From JAMZMI01 sp039944535 (GTDB taxonomy: Bacteria; Bacteroidota; Bacteroidia; Cytophagales; Cyclobacteriaceae), in contig JBDUYP010000001.1 in NCBI GenBank assembly GCA_039944535.1, forward strand, positions 248,001-312,000: a DNA stretch of 64,000 nt, in the 5' to 3' direction. How positions within the stretch are numbered: the stretch's first letter is position 1; each line of letters starts with the position of its first letter. The notes under the pieces are model-generated. The model searched no databases. It worked only from the letters and a program-made list of their open reading frames with translations, and was not told the DNA's origin. The translations under genes and the position numbers were made by a program. Below, in pieces: positions 58,847 through 64,000 of the stretch.

Positions 58847-61309
58847 TCAAAATTCTTTCTCCCCAAACTCACTCTTGATGAACTTAGCCTTATTCTTTGA
58901 CGAGTTGAGGGTGTAGCTTATGTTCAATACTATTCTATCTACCTCATACACGTAGTTGGTTGTGGTATAGAATTCTCCTGTTCTCGAGGTAGTAATGCGC
59001 TGTTCGTTGCTATTCAAAAGCCCCAGATCCATGCTCAACCACTGCAAAGTGGTCGTCAGGCGTTTGTCCAAAAAGGATTTTCTGACCGTAAGGTTGGGAT
59101 TGTAAAAGCGTGAATCTTTTCCCTGAGCCGTATTCCGTGCAGACAGGTAATTGAGTGTCCATTGCACTGTCCAATCTTTGCCCAGATCAAATGTGGTATT
59201 GGCATTTATACTGTAAATCCAATTTTGGCTATTTATCGACCTTTCGTCAAAGGCGCCATCTATTTTATAATTGTAAACATTGCCGCCTAAGTAGGCTTTC
59301 CACCAATCATTGAGTTTCACATCTGCGCCCATTTCCAATCCGACAGACCTTCCAGTGCCCACATTCGAATAAATGCGATTAAGAATGGTGTCGTTATAGA
59401 TAGTGTTTACCCGATTGACCACATTGGTTGTGTTGCGAAAATAGGCCGTGGTGTAAATGGAGTTGTCTCCAAAATCTTTGATAGCTCCAAATTCAATCAG
59501 GTGGGTAAACTCTGGCAATAGTTGGGGGTCGCCCTGCTCCAAAGTTTCAGAGTGTTCTCTTTCTGGAAAGGGGTTCATCTTGAAGGTAGTAGTCCTGTCC
59601 ACCCTACGGCTATAGGCTGCCTTTACCCTAAAGGTCTCATCGATTTTGTATTGAAGATTGGCTGATGGGAAGGGTTTCACAAAGTCGTAAAAGTACGTAG
59701 TGTCCAGACTTCCCGCTTTATCCTTCAGCTCCAGCTCTCTATCCATAAACTCCATTCTCAGCCCTGCACCGTATGTCCATTTGCCTTTTTCTCCTGAAAG
59801 TTGAACATATCCTGAATGTATGATTCTCTGTAGGTTTACTTCACTCGAAAATTCAGGAACCAACTCAAATATTCCGGATTCATTGTTCCTTCGCTCATAG
59901 ACGAAATCTCCAGTGTGGTCCAGGTTTCTAAACTGGTATCCTGCTTCTAATTTTCCGAATGGAAGCTGTCTGGATTGATAATCCAGTTGATAGCGCATAC
60001 CATAAAGTGGGTTATCGTTGGTGTTGTATTCATCCTGCAAAATCACGTTCGTTTCAGGCCAGCCCAGGTTGCGGTTGGTAGTAGGGCCCCCGAGCAAAGT
60101 ATATTCATATAAGAAGGACGTGGATAGTTTGGAGTGATCCTGGAAGGTGTGGTCATAGTCTATGCTACCCAATGCAAAGTCGCTTTTTCGGATTCTTAAA
60201 TTTTCATTGAAATACTGTGTGGTGTAGAGCCTGGCGCCATCTGCAGTGGCGTGATTGTCATAGTACAGGATGTCGGCTGTTCGGTCTTTGCTGCGCTTGC
60301 CTCCATAAAATCCCAGGCTGATGTTGTCATTTCCGGTGGCGGCATAAGCTACAGTAAAACGACCGGAATAATTGACCTCATCGAAGCTTCGCTCACCATC
60401 AGAAGGAAAACGGGTGGTGGTATCATCTATGATGGTGTAAACATCTCCTTCTCTGCGGCCTGCCAGGTCATCCCTCATGTAGCTTGCGCCCAGGGCCACA
60501 TCCCATTTTGCTTTTCGGAAGTTGATCGTGAAATCTGTGCCATAGCGCTGCGCATAGTTGGCATTGCCATAGGGCTCTATAGATGGAGCTCCCAATCGGG
60601 CGTTCACCTGAACGAATGTCCCGTCGGTAGCACCGCGGCGGGTTACAATATTTATGATGCCAGCTTTGCCCTCAGGGTCATACCTGGCAGAAGGTGCCGT
60701 GATCACTTCAATATTTTGCACGGCATTGGCGGGTAGTTGACCCAGAATGGTTGATGCATCGGATTGCACGGGTTTACCGTTGATCATGACCACAAACCCC
60801 GTTGACCCACGGGCCTGAATCTCTCCGTTGGCATTGAGGCTAATGGATGGTAAGTTTTGCAAAACATCAATGGCTGTGCCTCCTTGGCTACTTTGAAATG
60901 ATTGGGCTTCAAACACCTGCCGGTCCACCTTATTGATTGTGGTGACTTTTTCGCCTGTAACCTCTATCTCCCGTAGCATTTGTTCGTTTGGTGTCAATAC
61001 GATGGCGTCAAGCGCTAAGTCCTGGTTCTTTAGGAGGGTGACAGATGAAATGGTTTGTGATTCATAACCCATAAACTGAGCCTGCAGGTAGTACAGGCCT
61101 GGTGATAAATCGTGGATTGTGAAAAGTCCATTGTCCTGAGATATGGTGCCCGACACGAGCGCACTATCTGGTTCGGCGTAAAGCGCAACACTGGCAAAAC
61201 CTAAAGGTGCTCCGTCAGTGCCGTCCACCAGCTGTCCAGAGATGCTTGCTTGACCAAATGCGGCTATTGATGAGATAAAACCAAGTAATCCAAAGGCAAA
61301 TGTTTTCAT
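58847..61309 (-). CDS. TonB-type outer-membrane receptor, OMP_b-brl_3 family
   Basis: 820 residues. Signal peptide, a carboxypeptidase-like regulatory domain (about 20-105: ISGQLVDGTDGAPLGFASVA, GLYYLQAQFMGYESQ), a plug (about 120-225: FQSSQGGTAIDVLQNLPSIS, RGSTGFVVMINGKPVQSD) and a long barrel of OMP_b-brl_3 type to residue 820. No dedicated DUF4249 or SusD partner is present, and no STN domain. It sits in the outer membrane and may import or sense an unknown ligand. A single gene with a 226-nt leader. Confidence 0.92.
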   Translation of the reverse strand: MKTFAFGLLGFISSIAAFGQASISGQLVDGTDGAPLGFASVALYAEPDSALVSGTISQDNGLFTIHDLSPGLYYLQAQFMGYESQTISSVTLLKNQDLALDAIVLTPNEQMLREIEVTGEKVTTINKVDRQVFEAQSFQSSQGGTAIDVLQNLPSISLNANGEIQARGSTGFVVMINGKPVQSDASTILGQLPANAVQNIEVITAPSARYDPEGKAGIINIVTRRGATDGTFVQVNARLGAPSIEPYGNANYAQRYGTDFTINFRKAKWDVALGASYMRDDLAGRREGDVYTIIDDTTTRFPSDGERSFDEVNYSGRFTVAYAATGNDNISLGFYGGKRSKDRTADILYYDNHATADGARLYTTQYFNENLRIRKSDFALGSIDYDHTFQDHSKLSTSFLYEYTLLGGPTTNRNLGWPETNVILQDEYNTNDNPLYGMRYQLDYQSRQLPFGKLEAGYQFRNLDHTGDFVYERRNNESGIFELVPEFSSEVNLQRIIHSGYVQLSGEKGKWTYGAGLRMEFMDRELELKDKAGSLDTTYFYDFVKPFPSANLQYKIDETFRVKAAYSRRVDRTTTFKMNPFPEREHSETLEQGDPQLLPEFTHLIEFGAIKDFGDNSIYTTAYFRNTTNVVNRVNTIYNDTILNRIYSNVGTGRSVGLEMGADVKLNDWWKAYLGGNVYNYKIDGAFDERSINSQNWIYSINANTTFDLGKDWTVQWTLNYLSARNTAQGKDSRFYNPNLTVRKSFLDKRLTTTLQWLSMDLGLLNSNEQRITTSRTGEFYTTTNYVYEVDRIVLNISYTLNSSKNKAKFIKSEFGEKEF

Positions 61310-61494
61310 GCCGCAAAGGACACTACTGATGCTTAAAAATCCATGAGATTCTTTAGTTATTTAAAAAGGAAATGTGTTTGGGCTTTTGCCAGTTTTCGGT
61401 GGGCGATTGGTTTGTTGGAAAAAGGCTTCCATATCAGTATCCTTTCTGATTATATAGTTTTAGAACATGAAGCTATGTCCTAATCTTGAGATGG

Positions 61495-61529
61495 TTCAAT
61501 GAGGTGAATGTGAAGGGTTGTTAGGCGCC
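61495..61529. repeat. Stop-side cassette repeat, family F3 (copy 2)
   Basis: TTCAATGAGGTGAATGTGAA then GGGTTGTTAGGCGCC. It corresponds to 483-521. On the minus strand the element reads GCCTAACAACCC, a perfect RYYYAAC box just past the stop of the lipoprotein gene. Confidence 0.65.
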
Positions 61530-61535
61530 TGCTTT

Positions 61536-62021
61536 TCAGTTCCAGTCGCGAGTGTAAGAATACCATTTGTCGTCAATCTTGTTTACTGAAAGGTATTCGT
61601 GATCTTCAGTTAGTTCGTGAGGTTCGTTACTGTATCTAAGACCAAAGGTGTTGAATTCAAGTTCTACACAACTATCGCACCCGTAAGCTTTTTTTATGTT
61701 GGTCAGTTTTTGATTTAGAAGAAAGTTATGATAAAGTCGATACTCGTTGATCTCAATGTTATTTCGTCTCAAACCTTGTTCAAATGTTCCTCCGTTGGTT
61801 CCAGTTCCAGGACAGTTAGACCAATCGTTCACAGTATGACATCCATATTCATCGTATTCGTGTGCTATGGAAATCCATTTGATGTAATCCTGATTCAGAA
61901 ATCTCGAGGCAATTCGTTCATAACCTTCCTTGTTGGCCAGCATCTGTTCTGCAACTTCAGATTCTTTGTTACAGGAAAATATGATGAAAGTTAAAATTAA
62001 GAGAATTAGTGTTCTTTGCAT
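61536..62021 (-). CDS. Lipoprotein of unknown function
   Basis: 161 residues. Lipoprotein signal with LTFIIFSC (Cys at 17). The mature part contains YIKWISIAHEYDEYGCHTVN, an internal CxxC-like pair (KAYGCDSCVELEF) and NDWSNCPGTG, so disulfides are likely. No family recognised. Its stop is followed by GCCTAACAACCC and its start is preceded within 60 nt by the F4 repeat that ends the toxin gene, so it is another single-gene cassette. Confidence 0.75.
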   Translation of the reverse strand: MQRTLILLILTFIIFSCNKESEVAEQMLANKEGYERIASRFLNQDYIKWISIAHEYDEYGCHTVNDWSNCPGTGTNGGTFEQGLRRNNIEINEYRLYHNFLLNQKLTNIKKAYGCDSCVELEFNTFGLRYSNEPHELTEDHEYLSVNKIDDKWYSYTRDWN

Positions 62022-62046
62022 CTGAGTGGCTCTTAAGGATCAGATA

Positions 62047-62079
62047 TGGCAATTGGCCCATTCGTGCTAGCAACTGTTA
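62047..62079. repeat. Stop-side cassette repeat, family F4 (copy 2)
   Basis: TGGCAATTGGCCCATTCGTG then CTAGCAACTGTTA; the last TTA is the TAA stop of the DUF5615 gene. Differs from the copy at 1315-1347 at only a few bases. Confidence 0.65.
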
Positions 62080-62418
62080 TGGAGCTTTAATCAGTTCGAG
62101 GATATCGTCAGTATCTGAGTTTAGATAATGTTGAATTGTCAGTAAATTATTAAGAATCAGTTTTGATACACTTTCTGTAGTCAGATTACCAGTGTTAAGG
62201 TAAATGATCTTCGGAGGCGTTCCGCGAAGTGCGTTGAGATCCACGAAATCAGAGTCGAATGTTACCACTGCAAATCCATTGGTTTTAGCATACTCAAATA
62301 TTTCAAAATCAGACGCATCTTCAAGCCCTGCAAACCTTACTTGTTCACATTCTGAAAAATTGTCAGGAAGTTTCTTGAGAATTTTTGGAGAAATATTTTG
62401 ATCGAAAAGAAGTTTCAC
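62077..62418 (-). CDS. DUF5615 PIN-like toxin
   Basis: 113 residues. PIN-like nuclease of the DUF5615 family: MKLLFDQNISPKILKKL (acidic D6), AGLEDASDFEIFEYAKTNG, then VVTFDSDFVDL with D55 and D57. Predicted ribonuclease toxin. It overlaps the DUF433 antitoxin gene by four bases (ATGA), which fixes their order. The stop TAA is inside the F4 repeat. Confidence 0.88.
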   Translation of the reverse strand: MKLLFDQNISPKILKKLPDNFSECEQVRFAGLEDASDFEIFEYAKTNGFAVVTFDSDFVDLNALRGTPPKIIYLNTGNLTTESVSKLILNNLLTIQHYLNSDTDDILELIKAP

Positions 62419-62636
62419 TGAACTGAAATCAATCGTCGTTCCTTATCCGCTGCATAAGCGAGACAAGCGTCAATCATTTTGTCAGTGATTTCTTCGAAAT
62501 CAGACTTTATATTCTCTCGACTCATGCCGTTAGATAACCAATTCAGAACGTCATAAACAGAAATTCGAGTTCCCTTGATGGTTGGTTTTCCAAATCTCTT
62601 ATCAGCTCTGATTTCTAAAACTTCATGATAGTTCAT
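62415..62636 (-). CDS. DUF433 antitoxin
   Basis: 73 residues with the DUF433 core GKPTIKGTRISVYDVLNWLS, then GMSRENIKSDFEEITD. This small winged-helix-like protein pairs with DUF5615 toxins. It overlaps the toxin by ATGA. The orphan DUF433 protein at 31478-31705 is its nearest relative in the window and lacks such a partner. Confidence 0.88.
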   Translation of the reverse strand: MNYHEVLEIRADKRFGKPTIKGTRISVYDVLNWLSNGMSRENIKSDFEEITDKMIDACLAYAADKERRLISVQ

Positions 62637-62668
62637 ATAGTAAAGATACGAAAAACTGATATGACAAG

Positions 62669-62926
62669 TTAAATGCTAGTGTAAACAAAAAAGCATACTA
62701 GACACAAATAGAAAATTGTGAGACTTATTTTAATAGTGCTCGCCAATTTCTTAAGTTCTTCATTTTTTTCTTCTTCGGTTGAGTTACCAAGGAAAAGAGG
62801 AGACAAAGTACCAAATGCTGATGGGATTTCGATTGACTCAGGTAGTAAGTTTAGATACTTGAAGTGGTTGTAAATCTTGATCCAAATAGAAATTAGCGCA
62901 ATAAGAATTGCCAGAATTGCAATCAT
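62669..62926 (-). CDS. Small membrane protein of unknown function
   Basis: 85 residues with two membrane helices, IAILAILIALISIWIKIY (near the start) and ISLTIFYLCLVCFFVYTSI (at the end), and an acidic connecting loop (TEEEKNEELKKLAS). The loop ends are consistent with both termini on the same side. No family recognised. It lies between the toxin-antitoxin pair and an R2 repeat that precedes its start, so it looks like another cassette gene. Confidence 0.6.
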   Translation of the reverse strand: MIAILAILIALISIWIKIYNHFKYLNLLPESIEIPSAFGTLSPLFLGNSTEEEKNEELKKLASTIKISLTIFYLCLVCFFVYTSI

Positions 62927-62949
62927 TTTCGTTTAGCATTTATGCTCCA

Positions 62950-63026
62950 TAACAAATGGCTAACGCGCACCCGCGCACGTCATCCATTTGTTTACCTAAA
63001 CCTACCCGTTTTATTTGAATCAAGCA
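62950..63026. repeat. Start-side cassette repeat R2 (copy 1)
   Basis: TAACAAATGGCTAACGCGCA, CCCGCGCACGTCATCC, then ATTTGTTTACCTAAACCTAC and CCGTTTTATTTGAATCAAG. On the minus strand a TAGGTTTA box (similar to TAnnTTTG) is followed by GTGCGCGTTAGCC, then the gene start at 62926. It is almost identical to 63807-63883. Confidence 0.75.
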
Positions 63027-63214
63027 AAGTACGCTTTGGGGAAGTGAAAGTACGCTCTGGGGCGACTGAAGTATGCTTTGGGGGACTCAAAGTATGCTCT
63101 CGGGCAACCTAAGTATGTGTTCAGATTTTGAAGTATTGGCTGGGGTCGGGAAAGTACGGATTAGGGAAATCAAACCATGCTTAGGGGGTGTCAAAGTACA
63201 ATTCACTTGTCAGG
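63027..63214. repeat. Degenerate 20-22-bp tandem repeat array 1
   Basis: About nine units of the type AAGTACGCTCTGGGGCGACTG with AAGTATGCT variants; the first four keep a strict 21-bp period and later units drift. It directly follows the R2 repeat. The units are contiguous with no spacers, so this is not a CRISPR array. No gene is supported in 62927-63297. Confidence 0.7.
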
Positions 63215-63262
63215 TGCTTCTGATTGTTTAGTATCACTTTGTAATGTATGTGGGGGACTCTC

Positions 63263-63292
63263 GGTTCGTGAGGACACGAACCAAGGCTAAGG
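63263..63292. repeat. Hairpin repeat F5 (partial copy 3)
   Basis: GGTTCGTG AGGA CACGAACC (63263-63282) followed by AAGGCTAAGG. Corresponds to the right half of 31362-31438 and 31840-31916. It lies 5 nt past the stop of the gene at 63298. Confidence 0.6.
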
Positions 63293-63297
63293 TTTTT

Positions 63298-63795
63298 TCA
63301 GCAAGGAGACCAATAATCCAATTTGATTAGCCTTCCATTCTTAAAAATGAAGAATACGGCATCATCGGATTTTCCGAAGTAAGCCCGAAGCATTGTATCT
63401 GTTGGGCTTTCAATTTCTGATTCCAAACCTAGAATTTTTGCAAGTTCTTCGATCGTTGGTATTGTGTTCAGGCTAATTTCTCCGTAATTCAGTTGTATCG
63501 AACTGTTTTTTGTTAAGTCAAGTTCCTCAATTAAGTAGTTGTCGTACTGATTACCTGTGAACTTAATGCCAGAATACTCGAGACTATGGAATTCTTTTCC
63601 TTGTTCTTCGCTGGATAAAAAACCGCATTCGTAGTTGGGTTCGAACGTTCGGTCTGGGATGCCAAACTCTTCGATGATTTGTTCTTTAGTTGAGATGAAA
63701 CTTAGCCCGTTCACGGTCAAAAGTTTCTGATTCAGGAATTGTGCGTTCACCGATGTTGAAATGACAAGCAGAAGGGTAATTTTAATTAGGTTCAT
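63298..63795 (-). CDS. Exported protein of unknown function
   Basis: 165 residues with a signal peptide (ITLLLVISTSVNAQ). The mature chain begins FLNQKLLTVNGLSFISTKEQ and includes EFGIPDRTFEPNYECGFLSS, DEAVFFIFK-like strands and a basic end. No known family. It is flanked on both sides by the near-identical R2 repeat (start of each copy 857 bp apart), so gene plus repeat forms one repeating unit, the clearest single-gene cassette in the window. Confidence 0.75.
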   Translation of the reverse strand: MNLIKITLLLVISTSVNAQFLNQKLLTVNGLSFISTKEQIIEEFGIPDRTFEPNYECGFLSSEEQGKEFHSLEYSGIKFTGNQYDNYLIEELDLTKNSSIQLNYGEISLNTIPTIEELAKILGLESEIESPTDTMLRAYFGKSDDAVFFIFKNGRLIKLDYWSPC

Positions 63796-63806
63796 GAGAT
63801 TGCTGG

Positions 63807-63883
63807 TAACAATTGGCTAACGCGCACCCACGCACGTCATCCATTTGTTTACCTAAACCTACCCGTTTTATTTGAATCAAGCA
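63807..63883. repeat. Start-side cassette repeat R2 (copy 2)
   Basis: TAACAATTGGCTAACGCGCA, CCCACGCACGTCATCC, then the same ATTTGTTTACCTAAACCTAC tail as copy 1. It lies 11 nt upstream of the start of the gene at 63298-63795. Confidence 0.75.
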
Positions 63884-63988
63884 AAGTACACTTTGGGGAA
63901 GTGAAAGTACGCTCTGGGGCGACTGAAGTATGCTCTCGGGCAAGGTAAGTACGCTCTGGGGCAATCAAAGTATGCTCTCGGACACGGA
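63884..63988. repeat. 21-bp tandem repeat array 2
   Basis: Five units of exactly 21 bp, such as AAGTACGCTCTGGGGCGACT and AAGTATGCTCTCGGGCAAGG, directly after R2 copy 2. The first two units match array 1 closely, showing that R2 and its tandem array are duplicated together. The array may continue past the window edge. Confidence 0.7.
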
Positions 63989-64000
63989 AAAATGGGCTAG

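Noticed and set aside
63782..63964. 60-codon minus-strand open frame over the tandem array (PQSVL heptads)
   Set aside because: It arises from the 21-bp period and R2 repeat, overlaps the start of the gene at 63298-63795 and has no ribosome signal or partner; kept only as a note on the repeat.
63884..63988. CRISPR-like repeat array
   Set aside because: The units are contiguous and degenerate, there are no unique spacers, and no cas genes are nearby.

Overview
The window looks like a Bacteroidota chromosome, most likely a marine or soil member of the Cytophagales. This rests on type IX secretion (T9SS) C-terminal sorting tails, PID-CTERM micro-proteins, DUF4249 lipoproteins, carboxypeptidase-like TonB-dependent receptors, TPR-LuxR regulators and promoter-like TAnnTTTG boxes. 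No rRNA, tRNA, CRISPR array, transposase or integrase was recognised. The genus is an inference and was not tested.

Layout. 0-0.4 kb: tail of a T9SS surface protein plus a PID-CTERM micro-protein. 0.5-2 kb: TPR protein and a PIN toxin with a tiny partner, all on the minus strand and flanked by repeats. 2-4.2 kb: rlmN and a small envelope gene pair. 4.2-11.1 kb: a four-gene minus-strand operon (unknown secreted protein, TonB-dependent receptor, DUF4249 lipoprotein, large MG2-like protein). 11.3-16.4 kb: TRAP permeases without a binding protein, a rhodanese, and two tandem membrane-anchored TPR-LuxR regulators. 16.6-25.7 kb: two large T9SS surface proteins (1773 and 865 residues) sharing a C-terminal block of about 500 residues, each followed by a hairpin spacer and a 56-57 residue PID-CTERM protein. 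25.7-42.2 kb: a long run of minus-strand accessory genes (toxin-antitoxin, lipoproteins, hydrolases, small regulators, an ion channel, a zincin-like protein) separated by recurring repeats. 42.2-48.1 kb: serine hydrolase and an operon of SLC13-type transporter, cNMP-domain histidine kinase, single-domain response regulator and outer-membrane protein. 48.3-54.3 kb: a second minus-strand accessory run with the same repeats. 54.5-61.3 kb: plus-strand GCS2-CBS fusion and M14-like hydrolase, then minus-strand Gfo/Idh oxidoreductase and a TonB-type receptor. 61.5-64 kb: a third accessory run.

The most striking signal is in the accessory runs. All genes point the same way (minus strand). Stop codons are often embedded in, or closely followed by, a TAACA-type box (four perfect RYYYAAC matches), and starts are often closely preceded by a GTTAGCC or GTTAGAC-type box. 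Stop-side and start-side repeat families recur beside unrelated genes up to 60 kb apart. One gene is flanked by a near-identical direct repeat with an 857-bp period. Truncated 3' copies of two genes occur elsewhere in the runs. This looks like a gene-cassette array with attC-like recombination sites but no integrase in view, and several cassettes seem to carry their own promoter. The second notable signal is the repeated T9SS-protein/PID-CTERM gene pair. Both are readings of the sequence and need model-based searches to confirm.
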